DNA of 64,000 nucleotides from VRUE01 sp963812335. Its GTDB lineage: Bacteria > Actinomycetota > Thermoleophilia > Solirubrobacterales > 70-9. Position 1 is the stretch's first letter; every line of letters begins with the position of its first letter. Below are positions 52,722-60,642 of this stretch, piece after piece. A program made the translations under genes and the position numbers. The DNA lies in the NCBI GenBank assembly GCA_963812335.1, contig CAWEUU010000004.1:372001-436000 (forward strand). Reading direction: 5' to 3'. The notes beneath the pieces were generated by a model. That model ran no database searches. It was not told where the DNA came from and was given only the letters and a program-made list of their open reading frames with translations.

Positions 52722-53175
52722 TCAACGCCAAAGCGTCGCGGTCCGGAAGTTGATCCGCATATCTCCGCGTCGGCAGTGAAAGGTTTGGGGTTCTCCCCGA
52801 CCGACATAGCACTGGAAACCTCGGAAGCGGATGCGGCCGTAGTCGTAGGAGTCCTCGGCGTCACAGTAAATGCATTCCTGCCGGAAGAACAGGCGATGGG
52901 CGAATCGCTTCGCTCGCGAGCAGATGACGTTCCGGGTTCGGATATCAAGGACTTCTGCCCGCAAATCTGGAGCACCAAAGATCTTGAACCTCCCCTGGGA
53001 CCGGCCGCACCGCCGATAGATGGCCTTCCGGGGAGGACGGAAGTCCGTGATATCCGCGTAGGACCGCGCCGTGGCAAAGATCCACCTATCGCCACTCTGG
53101 CACCCAACATCGGTTCCGGCGGAGCCAGCGCGGCACTGGAAACCTTCAACATTTACCGGGTAGTAGCCGCGCTCC
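52722..53175 (-). pseudogene. C-terminal fragment of a secreted Cys-containing repeat protein
   Basis: A frame on the minus strand encodes two tandem versions of one ~100-residue module. The first reads GYYPVNVEGFQCRAGSAGTD and later GDRWIFATAR; the second reads IRFRGFQCYVGRGEPQTFHC then RRGDMRINFRTA. The middle keeps a VICSRAKRFAHRL segment typical of secreted actinobacterial proteins of unknown function. No start codon follows the upstream stop, so it is a 3' fragment. Confidence 0.6.
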
Positions 53176-53180
53176 GGTTG

Positions 53181-53385
53181 TCAGCGGTCATAGAAGGCCT
53201 CGATGTAGTTTCTCGCCTTCGCTACCTCGATCAGCCCTGCCTCCCGCAGCCTCCGCTCCCTGGCCGCCGTCACCGCCCTTGCCGTTCCCGCCCAAATCGC
53301 CACCGCCTCCCCCAAAGCGCGCCATGAACCCCAAGACCTCCAGGTCCCGCTGGCTGATCCGATCTGTCCTTCTTCCTCCTGGCAT
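53181..53385 (-). pseudogene. Frameshifted winged-helix gene (replication-relaxation-like)
   Basis: The start MPGGRRTDRISQRDLEVLGF-MARFG resembles the N-terminal wHTH of replication-relaxation-family proteins. A frameshift in the G-run near 53308 separates it from AVAIWAGTARAVTAARERRL, then REAGLIEVAKARNYIEAF, the end of the HTH. Only about 70 residues remain of a protein that is normally ~250. Likely plasmid- or phage-related debris. Confidence 0.55.
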
Positions 53386-53608
53386 CTCTGCTCTTTAGAC
53401 GCCACAGACCAAGAACCGGTACCCCCGGCCGTCCGCCGCCACTTCGCCTCTCCCCCGTCCTTGCCCGACGACGCAGCCGACCACGCGCACTCACATGGTG
53501 GGTGTGTGTGGTCGGCTGCGTCCAAAGGGCTCTACCCCGCTCCTCATGCGAAGTGGCGGCGGACGGCGGATCTGGGCCCCTGTCTGGGGGTTTGTCTGTA
53601 GCCCGGAG

Positions 53609-54029
53609 CTACTTCGTCTCGATGAGTCGGACCGGCAGATCGGACTCGGCCGCGTTGCGGAAGAGGGGGCCGTCGAGTGTCCACAGCTCCGCGTTTAAGT
53701 CTTGGGCCAAGGCGATGTAGGAAGCGTCGTAGGCGCTCTCCCGCTTTAGCTTGCGCGACGGCGATCACGGACGGGCCATCAGTCAAACCGTGCAGGTTGA
53801 TCTCCATCGCAACGATCCGCTGCCAAGCAGCTTTCGCGTCAGCGGAGTCGATCTTGCCGGCCGCGATGTTGCGCGTCAGGGCGTTGGCAACCTCGAAGCG
53901 AAAGAGCGAGGGCGCGTGGAGGGTCTCGTCCGATTCCCTCCAAGCGCGAAGCCGCTCTTCAATCGCCGGCGAACGCTCAGCGTCGAGCGTCAGCACCACG
54001 GCGACGTTTGAGTCGAGAACTACCGTCAA
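53609..54029 (-). pseudogene. Frameshifted PIN-domain toxin (VapC-like)
   Basis: The N-terminal half is intact: VVLDSNVAVVLTLDAERSPA, then APSLFRFEVANALTRNIAAG and DGPSVIAVA. A small deletion near 53756 shifts the frame. The remainder (KLKRESAYDASYIALAQDLN, then AELWTLDGPLFRN ending in ETK) continues in another frame to the stop at 53609, keeping the last acidic residues. The gene looks inactivated recently, and overlaps the antitoxin by 4 bp. Confidence 0.8.
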
Positions 54030-54280
54030 AGGCCGCGCTGCTCAAGTTCTTCGCGGCCTTCGCGGACCACAGCGACGGCATCGACGGGTCCACGAACCCG
54101 GCTGCGGATCTCGGCCAAGTCGGCCAGGATGCTCTCCAGGTCGGAGCTTGCCGGCGCAAGCTCCGCCGCAAGCAACTCGTCGGCCAGATCATCCGGCTTC
54201 ACGCCGCGGCGACCCGCCTCCCTCTCCAAGCGGTCATAGGCGTCGGGCGTGACGTGGATTACACGGTCGTGCGTGGCCAT
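54026..54280 (-). CDS. VapB-like antitoxin of the decayed PIN toxin
   Basis: The 84-aa protein has a ribbon-helix-helix-like N-terminus (VIHVTPDAYDRLEREAGRRG) and a helical C-terminal half (DLESILADLAEIRSRVRG). Its stop overlaps the toxin start by 4 bp. With the toxin broken, it may be an orphan regulator or a solitary antitoxin. ATG start. Confidence 0.7.
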   Translation of the reverse strand: MATHDRVIHVTPDAYDRLEREAGRRGVKPDDLADELLAAELAPASSDLESILADLAEIRSRVRGPVDAVAVVREGREELEQRGL

Positions 54281-54365
54281 GCCGAGATTCTAGAGCAGCG
54301 CTCCGTGTCCCATGCAGTCAAGGTTTCGGGACACGTTCGGGACACGGTTTCCTCGACAAGAGACC

Positions 54366-54392
54366 GAAAACCCCGCTTTTGCGGGGTCTTTC
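54366..54392 (-). terminator. Terminator after tRNA-Cys
   Basis: On the minus strand, the stem ACCCCGC/GCGGGGT with loop AAAA is followed by TTTT, ending the tRNA-Cys transcript a few bases past its 3' end. Confidence 0.85.
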
Positions 54393-54395
54393 CAG

Positions 54396-54466
54396 AGGCG
54401 CCTACCGGAATCGAACCGGTGTAAACGGCTTTGCAGGCCGCTGCGTAGCCACTCCGCCAAGGCGCC
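54396..54466 (-). tRNA. tRNA-Cys (anticodon GCA)
   Basis: It is a complete cloverleaf on the minus strand. The acceptor GGCGCCT/AGGCGCC is perfect, the anticodon loop CTGCAAA gives GCA, the T-loop is TTCGATT, and the discriminator is U, expected for cysteine tRNA. No CCA encoded. The toxin-antitoxin region lies directly downstream of its 3' end, but I find no second copy of its 3' half. Confidence 0.95.
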
Positions 54467-54520
54467 GGAAGGGACAGAGCCTAGCGGGGGCTCGGCGGTC
54501 TCAGCCGCTAGCCGTGGTGC

Positions 54521-55171
54521 TCAGTGAAAGGGCAGCGTGGCGAGGCGGATCAGGCCGCCGATGAACATCAGGGTGCCGAAGCTGAGTGCCGCGATCGCGA
54601 TGCGCTGGCTGCTGAACTTGGTCGCCAGGCCGGCGAAGAAGAGGACGGCGGCGAAGAAGATCGTGCCGAGCACGTATTCGTCGGAGGTCTGGTTCGCTTC
54701 GCGGCCTTCTTCGAAGAGGCCCCCGGCCTTGTCGGAGAGATGGTCGGCTTCTTCCAGCTTGGCGACCTTGTACTCGCGCAGCTGGAAGGGGAGCTTGGCC
54801 GCATCGGGGTTGGTCAGCGGGTGGTCCTTCAGCCAGGCGCGGAAGGCGGGCTTGAACTCACTGCGGAAGAAGCGCTTGCGCAGGATCTCCATAAGCCGCT
54901 CGTTGTCCTGCGAGAAGGCGACGGCGTACTCGGTGAAGATGTTGGCGTCGATCGCGACCAGCGTGAAGCCGTCCGACTCCGCCTTCGCCGACTCCGTCCG
55001 TGCGGTGCCCGCTTCGGTGAAGCTGGTCGCCTGCACTCCCCCCCACCGCGTCGCCTCGTAGGCGCTGAAGGCGGTTGCCACGGTTGCCGCCGCGAGCAGC
55101 ACGGCCGACCAGAGCTCGATCCGCTCGAGAATCGGCACGCGCCGCGTCTTTTGCTCGGTCTCGTCGCTCAT
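54521..55171 (-). CDS. Membrane protein of unknown function, DUF4337-like
   Basis: The 216-aa protein has an N-terminal transmembrane helix (about 18-40), a central charged helical domain facing outside or inside, and two C-terminal helices (about 165-185 and 192-212). Layout and sequence style (ILERIELWSAVLLAAATVAT, FSAYEATRWGGVQA) resemble DUF4337-type proteins. No catalytic motif. It lies between tRNA-Cys and a divergent glutaminase. Confidence 0.65.
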   Translation of the reverse strand: MSDETEQKTRRVPILERIELWSAVLLAAATVATAFSAYEATRWGGVQATSFTEAGTARTESAKAESDGFTLVAIDANIFTEYAVAFSQDNERLMEILRKRFFRSEFKPAFRAWLKDHPLTNPDAAKLPFQLREYKVAKLEEADHLSDKAGGLFEEGREANQTSDEYVLGTIFFAAVLFFAGLATKFSSQRIAIAALSFGTLMFIGGLIRLATLPFH

Positions 55172-55266
55172 CCCAACACCTCTCTGACAGGCGAGAACCT
55201 ACAAGACAGCTGCGGCGGCCAGAGCTCGCTCGCCCACGCGGCGATGCGGAGTGGCAGGATGCCCAC

Positions 55267-56280
55267 ATGGCCACGCCTGTTCCCGGCGAGCAGATCGAGG
55301 AGCGCCTGCGGGCGCTCTATAGCCGCTGCGAGGTCGAGGAGCGCGACGCCGTCGCCAGCTACTACCGCTCGGGCCGGGGCTACTACCCGCCGCAGGAGGC
55401 GGGCGAGGAGACCGGGCGTTTCGGGATCTGCCTTGGTAGCCGCAACGGCGAGCTATTCGGGATCGGCGACGACGAGGTCGCCTTCCCGCTGCAGTCGCTA
55501 TCCAAGGTCTTCTCCTACGCCCTCGCCCTCGCCGACTGGGGTCGCGACCACGTGCTCACGCGGGTCGGGGTCGAGCCCAGCGGCGACTCCTTCCACTCGA
55601 TCGTCTTCGACGAGGCCCACAACCGGCCCTTCAACCCGATGGTCAACGCCGGCGCCCTGGTCACCAGCGACCTGGTCAGGGGCAGCTCGCCCGAGGAGAA
55701 GCTCGAACGCATCCTTACCTGCCTGCGCCTCTTCGCCGGCAACGACGAGCTCGGCGTCGACCGCGACACCTTCCGCGACGAGATGCGCGACGCCGACCGC
55801 AATCGCGCCGTCGCCTACCTGATGCGCGACCGCGGGATGATCGAGGGCGATGTCGAGGGGATCCTCGGCCTCTACCTGCAGCAGTGCTCGGTCCACGTCA
55901 CCTGCCGCGACCTCGCGACGATGGCCGCGACCCTCGCCAACGGCTGCGTCAACCCCGTCACCGGCGAGCGCGTCCTGCCCCTCCCCCGCGTCCGCGACGT
56001 GCTCAGCGTGCTGCACACCTGCGGGATGTACGACGCCGCCGGACAGTGGGCCTACGACGTCGGCGTGCCGGCGAAGAGCGGGGTCAGCGGCGGGATCCTC
56101 GCCGTCGTCCCCGGCAAGGGTGGGATCGGCGTCTACTCGCCCGGCCTCGACTCGCACGGCAACAGCGCCCGCGGGATCAAGGTCTGCCGCGAAATGTCGG
56201 AGAACCTCGGCCTGCACATCTTCGCCGCCGAAGCCGAGGACGCCATGCTCGGCGACGCGACACCGAACGCCGCGTTCTGA
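55267..56280 (+). CDS. glsA: Glutaminase
   Basis: The 337-aa serine-type (beta-lactamase-fold) glutaminase hydrolyses glutamine to glutamate and ammonia. It has the nucleophile motif FPLQSLSKVFSYALAL (SxxK), FNPMVNAGALVTSDL, the catalytic Tyr in CRDLATMAATLANG's neighbour helix and GVPAKSGVSGGILAVVPG (KSG). The ATG at 55267 follows a short 5' region. A degraded tRNA-like sequence lies about 50 bp downstream. Confidence 0.93.
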   Translation: MATPVPGEQIEERLRALYSRCEVEERDAVASYYRSGRGYYPPQEAGEETGRFGICLGSRNGELFGIGDDEVAFPLQSLSKVFSYALALADWGRDHVLTRVGVEPSGDSFHSIVFDEAHNRPFNPMVNAGALVTSDLVRGSSPEEKLERILTCLRLFAGNDELGVDRDTFRDEMRDADRNRAVAYLMRDRGMIEGDVEGILGLYLQQCSVHVTCRDLATMAATLANGCVNPVTGERVLPLPRVRDVLSVLHTCGMYDAAGQWAYDVGVPAKSGVSGGILAVVPGKGGIGVYSPGLDSHGNSARGIKVCREMSENLGLHIFAAEAEDAMLGDATPNAAF

Positions 56281-56326
56281 GCGCGACGGAGCGCTGGGCG
56301 ACAACCGTCGGGGAGATGCGAGTGAA

Positions 56327-56366
56327 GCGACTGAAGGAACTCGCACCCTCCACCTTCTGTATGCAG
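56327..56366 (-). repeat. Degraded copy of a tRNA-Gly 3' half (possible old att site)
   Basis: The 40 bases align, by eye, at about two thirds of positions with the tRNA-Gly 3' half copies at 58141 and 60644, including the T-loop region (ACTCGCACC) and ACCTTCTG-ATG. They are also preceded by the same GAAGCGA seen just outside the right copy. The surrounding sequence between glsA and the helicase has no gene. Interpretation as an ancient attachment site is tentative. Confidence 0.45.
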
Positions 56367-56421
56367 TCGGCACGGGGTCGGCTGTCCTCTGACCGCGGGC
56401 GACCCTATTGTTGCCCGCCCT

Positions 56422-58087
56422 TTGTACGACGTTTCTCAGCATCTGACCGGCGGCGGGGCGCCTGCCCGATCGCTCCCGGATTGGCCCGATGCCCGACCCC
56501 TCCGCTCCTGGCAGGAGGAGGCGACCGAGGCCGTGCGGGCACACTCGGACACCTGCTTCTTGGCCTCGGCCACGCCGGCGGCCGGCAAGACCACCTTCGG
56601 CCTGCACATCGCCCACCGGATGCTGAGCGCCAAGTTCGTCTCGCGGGTTGTCGTGGCCGGCCCGACCACCCACATCTGCCGCCAGTGGGCCGCCGACGCG
56701 GCCCGCTACGGCATAGACGTCGAGCCGAACAGGCCGAACTCGGACGGGCCGGAGTCGGCCGACTTCCAGGGCGTCGCCGTCACCTACCAGACGATCGCTG
56801 CGGCGCCGGATACACACCGGCTGGCCGCCACCCGCCGGCCGACCCTGCTGATCGCCGACGAGCCGCACCACATGGGCGACCAGGCCGCCTGGGGCCTGCA
56901 GACCCGCAGGGCCTTCGACGGCGCCCGTTTCCGGCTGCTTCTCTCGGGCACGCCCTTCCGCTCCGACAACTCGGCCATTCCCTGGGTCACCTACGACGAG
57001 GACGGCCTCAGCCAGGCCGACTACGTCTACGGCTATCCGCAGGCGTTGGTCGACCGGGTATGCCGCCCGATCACCTTCCTGCCGTATGACGGCGAGATGG
57101 AGTGGCTCTCGGACGGTCGGCTGCGCAGCGCCGACTTCGACCTTGCCTTGCCGGCGGCGGAGGGGGCCCGGCGGCTGCGGACGGCTCTCAACCCGGACGG
57201 CGAGTGGATGGGCGAGGTGCTGCGCGACGGCGATGCCAGGCTGACCGAGGTGCGCGCCGACGGGCACCCTGACGCGGGTGGCCTGGTCATCGCCTCCGAC
57301 CAGGATCACGCGCGGGCGATTGCCGCGCGGCTCGGGTCGGTCTCCGGGGAGGAACCCGAGCTGGTGATGAGCGACGAGCCCGATGCCAGCCGGCGCATCG
57401 CCGATTTCGCCTCCTCCGATCGGCGCTGGCTGGTCTCGGTCCTGATGGTCTCAGAGGGCGTCGACATCCCCCGCCTGCGCGTCGGCGTCTATGCGACGGC
57501 GGCCCGGACCGAGCTCTTCTTCCGCCAGGTGGTCGGTCGCTTCATCCGCACCACCCCGAGGCCGCGCCGCCAGATGAGCTACCTCCTGATGCCGGCCGAC
57601 CCGCGGCTGAAGGCGCTCGCCCACGAGATCGAGCTGGAGCGCCGTCACGCGCTCGAGCTCGCGCCGGAGGGCGAGGGCGAGGAGATGGACGATGCCGGAC
57701 CGGAGCGGGGCGGCCCGGGCGACCGCTTTGCCGCCCTGAGCTCGGGCGACGCCGAGCTGGACGAGGCGATCATGAGCGAGACCACGCTTCAGCTCTTCCC
57801 GACCGACGACCCCGAGCCGCAGGGCGAAGAAGGCGGGTGTCCGGGCCGAGCCCGAAGCCGCGCCGGAGGACGCTGAACCCCAGCGGGAGTCGGCCTACGC
57901 GGCCCGAGAGCGCCTGCGCGGCGAGCGCAGGCGCCTGGTCGCCGATATCGCCCGTCGCACGGGGAAATCGCACCGGGAGGTCCAGGCGCGCATCAACCGC
58001 GACACCCGCGTGCGCTCGGTCGCCAGCGCCACGATCGAGCAGCTCGAACGCGGCAATGCAAAGCTACGCCGCGAGCTGGGACGGTGA
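56422..58087 (+). pseudogene. SF2 DEAD/DEAH-box helicase, frameshifted near its C-terminus
   Basis: The first 470 codons are intact: Walker A TPAAGKTTFGLHIA, the DEPHHMGD (DExH) box, motif III LLSGTPFRSD and motif VI FFRQVVGRFIRTTPR, as in superfamily 2 helicases of restriction/phage-defence type. A frameshift near 57830 splits off the last ~70 residues, which continue in another frame as ARRTGKSHREVQARINRDTR ending LRRELGR. The start is a TTG at 56422. It lies 53 bp before the left 41-bp attachment repeat. Activity of the truncated form is uncertain. Confidence 0.75.
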
Positions 58088-58140
58088 GAACCGCCCTCAC
58101 CCGCTCGGCGTCCGGCTACCTCACCGGGGAGCGCGAAAAT

Positions 58141-58181
58141 GCGGCTGATCGGATTCGAACCGACGACCTTCTGCATGGCAA
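58141..58181 (-). repeat. Left attachment repeat: 41-bp copy of tRNA-Gly(GCC) 3' half
   Basis: It is identical over 41 bases to 60644-60684, the 3' half of the intact tRNA-Gly(GCC), including T-arm and the 3' side of the anticodon stem-loop. No D-arm or 5' half follows, so this is not a tRNA gene. It marks the left end of an integrated element and is the expected product of site-specific integration into the tRNA 3' half. Confidence 0.9.
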
Positions 58182-58184
58182 CTA

Positions 58185-58199
58185 CGCCCGCTTCGGGCG
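58185..58199. repeat. Small hairpin just inside the left att repeat
   Basis: The sequence CGCCCG-CTT-CGGGCG begins four bases inside the element's left end. It may be a terminator or an integrase-accessory site. Further in, at 58215-58224, the 10-base TGCAGGGGAT recurs, also present near the right end at 60625-60634. Confidence 0.55.
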
Positions 58200-58297
58200 A
58201 CTTCCGAGTGGAAACCTGCCAATTTGCAGGGGATCTTCGAAAGGCGCAAATCGGGCTCGCCGCCTCGATGCACTTGGATGTGCGCCGATATGCGGCG

Positions 58298-58329
58298 TTT
58301 CGGGAACTTCTCGCCAGAAGTTCCCGAAA
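58298..58329. repeat. Perfect 14-bp inverted repeat downstream of abiEii
   Basis: The arms TTTCGGGAACTTCT and AGAAGTTCCCGAAA are separated by CGCC. It lies 60 bp beyond the abiEii stop, so it could terminate that transcript on the minus strand, though no clear T-run follows. The flanking 58182-58388 stretch shows no gene. Confidence 0.65.
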
Positions 58330-58388
58330 TCGGCTGGGCCGGTTCCAGTCGGCGCATGCGTGGGCAGGCGCTGGCAATGCACGCCCCT

Positions 58389-59258
58389 CTACGCCTCGGC
58401 GTCGATGGCGACGATAAAGGCTCGGACGCGATCTGCCGCGTCGTCGACATCGGCAACCGGAAACTGCATCTCCCCGGCCAGCGTTCGGTAAGGCTCAACC
58501 CAGGCATCCGGCACGTTCAGCTGCGGCGGCCAGCTGTGTTTCCCGCGAGTCTTAAAGGTCACGATGCAGGCGTCGCGCAGGCTCGAGAGGTCCTCGACGA
58601 TCTCGCGCAGGAGCAGTAGATCGATCAAGTCGCGGAAGCGGTCATTCTCGCGATCCTCAAAGCGCTCGGTAACAGCATGGAGCTTCTGTGCGACCTGAAA
58701 CCGAGTCGACAGACACTGCACGACCTTCGGCCCGTCGAGCCCGAACTCGGCGATGTCGATCGCCGGCACCAGCTCGCGATCGACGTCACGAGCGTCCGGG
58801 GGCGCGACCTCCAACTTCAGCGTCGCCCAAGACCGTCCCCGATACAGCAGCTTGACGTTCAGCCGGTGAAACGGGGCACCCGGCATCTGTTCGATCCCCT
58901 GTCGCTGAAACGCGAACTGCGAGTAGTCGCGGTCGAAAGCTGCATCGAGATCGTCCTCAAGTACCCGGGGATCGCCGAAGAAGACCAAGTCGACGTCTTT
59001 CGTAGCTCTGGCGTCGGTTCCGAAGCGAAGCTCGATCGCAATTCCACCCTTGAGCAGAAACCTGGGCATCTCCTCCTCCCCCACCCGGTCCAGGGCTCCG
59101 AGCAAGACCATTACCGAGATCCATCGCCTGACCCGGTCGGGGGCAACGCCAGTCAACTCGGCGTAGTGCCCGATCAGTCGCTCGAGGTGACGCCTTGCGG
59201 CGGGCGGGCCGTCGGGGCGGCGATTGGGACCCCGCTCGGGGAGGATCGGTGCACTCAT
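58389..59258 (-). CDS. AbiEii-type nucleotidyltransferase toxin
   Basis: The 289-aa protein belongs to the AbiEii/AbiGii toxin family. The nucleotidyltransferase core has LLKGGIAIELRFGTDARATK followed by DVDLVF and a third acid in LKLEVAPPDARD. Downstream is VAQKLHAVTERFEDR, the family's conserved Lys/His helix. Such toxins transfer nucleotides (often to tRNA or other substrates) and stop growth after phage infection. The ATG overlaps the antitoxin stop by 4 bp. Confidence 0.92.
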   Translation of the reverse strand: MSAPILPERGPNRRPDGPPAARRHLERLIGHYAELTGVAPDRVRRWISVMVLLGALDRVGEEEMPRFLLKGGIAIELRFGTDARATKDVDLVFFGDPRVLEDDLDAAFDRDYSQFAFQRQGIEQMPGAPFHRLNVKLLYRGRSWATLKLEVAPPDARDVDRELVPAIDIAEFGLDGPKVVQCLSTRFQVAQKLHAVTERFEDRENDRFRDLIDLLLLREIVEDLSSLRDACIVTFKTRGKHSWPPQLNVPDAWVEPYRTLAGEMQFPVADVDDAADRVRAFIVAIDAEA

Positions 59259-59848
59259 CGGGCCACGGCCGAACCACTCTCGATTAGCTCTTCATGGAGC
59301 CCGATCGCCTCGGCACGCTTCAACGAGCCGCGTCGGCGCCCATCCTCGATCGCCGCCCGGATCAAGGCCGGGCCAAGGTGCGCCTCGTGCGCCTGGCGGA
59401 TTGCCTTGGCCGCGGTGACGATCGGTATGCCCTCATAGGTGGTGAGGTCGTGAGGCCTCAGGTCTTCGCGGTGAAGGACGTAGATGGCCGGGACCTTTCG
59501 CCGCGGGCGGTGCGCTCGCGGAACCGTGATGTGGATCTTCGCCGGGTTGATGTCGCCCAGCTCGTAGAGGCCCAGAGCCGACGCGTGAGAGATGACCCCG
59601 TCCGCATTTCTGGGCCACAAGGTCGCCAGCATGTAGGGGTCCAGCGGGGTCACGGGTATCAGCGGCACCCGGTAGACGGCAGTCGTCGGGTGCTCCAACT
59701 GCCCTCGGCGTGCCATCTCGGAGAGACGATGGGGATCGAGCCCCAGCGCCTCGGCGTCGGCCGTGGTCACGTAGCCGTATCGGTCGGCAGCGATCTCGGC
59801 GAGGCGGTTGTAAGTGGCTCCAGGCATGGGTGGTTGGAAAAGGTGCAT
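59255..59848 (-). CDS. AbiEi-family type IV antitoxin
   Basis: The 197-aa antitoxin has an N-terminal winged helix (YNRLAEIAADRYGYVTTADA, with the second part ALGLDPHRLSEMARRG) and the AbiEi C-terminal fold containing VYRVPLIPV and HREDLRPHDL. It neutralises the AbiEii toxin and represses its own promoter. I chose the ATG at 59848 (MHLFQPPMPG), which has AAGGGG 5 bases upstream, over a GTG seven codons earlier. Confidence 0.9.
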   Translation of the reverse strand: MHLFQPPMPGATYNRLAEIAADRYGYVTTADAEALGLDPHRLSEMARRGQLEHPTTAVYRVPLIPVTPLDPYMLATLWPRNADGVISHASALGLYELGDINPAKIHITVPRAHRPRRKVPAIYVLHREDLRPHDLTTYEGIPIVTAAKAIRQAHEAHLGPALIRAAIEDGRRRGSLKRAEAIGLHEELIESGSAVAR

Positions 59849-59936
59849 TTTGCCCCTTCTTGTCCACACACGAATTTAGCACCCCTAGGAGAGAAAGGGT
59901 TATTTTGCACCTTTTTGTCCAACACTACCGCCGCGA
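59849..59936 (-). promoter_or_regulatory. Direct repeats in the AbiE promoter
   Basis: Two copies of TTGGACAAAAAGGTGCAAAAT, the second as GTGGACAAGAAGGGGCAAAAT, lie about 64 bases apart before the AbiEi ATG (plus-strand copies at 59849-59870 and 59913-59935). The near one includes the ribosome site and the start. AbiEi proteins bind repeats in their own promoters, so these are likely operators; both would hide the ribosome site or promoter when bound. Confidence 0.6.
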
Positions 59937-59958
59937 CCTCGCCTAGAGTCGTCGACCG

Positions 59959-60066
59959 ATGCCCCTGATCGCCAAAGTCCTGACGCTCGTAGTGATCGCC
60001 GCCAACGTCTTGGCCGTGACTTGGCTCTTCCTCACCCGTCACGGCTTCGGCGTGAAGGCGCCGTAG
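59959..60066 (+). CDS. Possible 35-aa single-helix membrane peptide
   Basis: The frame MPLIAKVLTLVVIAANVLAV, then TWLFLTRHGFGVKAP, is a compact hydrophobic helix with basic C-terminus, ATG start and TAG stop. It lies upstream of and divergent from AbiE, opposite the remains of another gene. No ribosome site is clear. It could be a small toxin-like peptide or chance. Confidence 0.3.
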   Translation: MPLIAKVLTLVVIAANVLAVTWLFLTRHGFGVKAP

Positions 60067-60314
60067 CACTTCCATCAGGTCGTGTGGCGGCATGGTCAGC
60101 TCAAAGCTCTCGCGGCTTTCGTCCTCGCCCCAGCCGATGTCCTCCAGCAGTTCGAAGTCTTCGCTGAACTCGAGGCCGAGCCGTGCGGCCTGGCGAAGTC
60201 CCTCTCTTGCTCCAGGGCGTGCCATAGGTCGCCGACGGAGCCGAGGTGGTTGCGAACCAGTTCGTAGAGCCCGTCGCGCTGCTCGCGGTTGATGGTGATC
60301 GTGGTCTCGGGCAC
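59990..60314 (-). pseudogene. Frameshifted small helical protein
   Basis: The N-terminal part VPETTITINREQRDGLYELV, then RNHLGSVGDLWHALEQ, and, in another frame, ARLGLEFSEDFELLEDIGWG, then ELTMPPHDLMEVLRRLHAEA, together match a small conserved actinobacterial helical protein of about 90 residues. A frameshift near 60205 divides them. The GTG start is clear. The position of its true end is not, since the second frame continues leftward. Confidence 0.6.
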
Positions 60315-60544
60315 GGCGCCCCTCCTCTCGGTCGGGCACCGAAGGCCGCCGCGATCCCGCCGTCAAACGACTTCGGCGAGTAGCGTTTCGATTGCATCGG
60401 AGTTCCGACTTCGGTGCCGGCCCCGGGGCGTTCCAGCGCTGCCGGGGCACTTATGTCTTGGCGACCGCGAAGCTAGCTCGGCCGCCGCGCGAAAGCAAGG
60501 GGGAATCGGCCGAAATCGCTGCTAATCCCTGCGCATCGCCGCAC

Positions 60545-60566
60545 TTCGAGGCACTAGTGCCTCGAA
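60545..60566. repeat. Perfect 22-bp palindrome
   Basis: TTCGAGGCACTAGTGCCTCG plus AA is self-complementary over all 22 bases. It lies inside the island, in the 329-bp gap (60315-60642) between the GTG of the frameshifted protein and tRNA-Gly; nothing else in the gap looks coding. A dimeric regulator or integrase-related protein might bind it. Confidence 0.6.
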
Positions 60567-60642
60567 TGGAGGGGAGATGCGGGGGCGGTTCCAGTTCCCC
60601 CGGCGAATGGCGAAGTGGCCGTGTGCAGGGGATTTGAAGCGA

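Noticed and set aside
54396..54466. tRNA-Cys as attachment site for the toxin-antitoxin region
   Set aside because: The 3' half of tRNA-Cys has no second copy anywhere in the window, so integration there is not supported.
58090..58140. Start of a separate gene between helicase and att repeat
   Set aside because: No frame with start and coding character; short spacer only.
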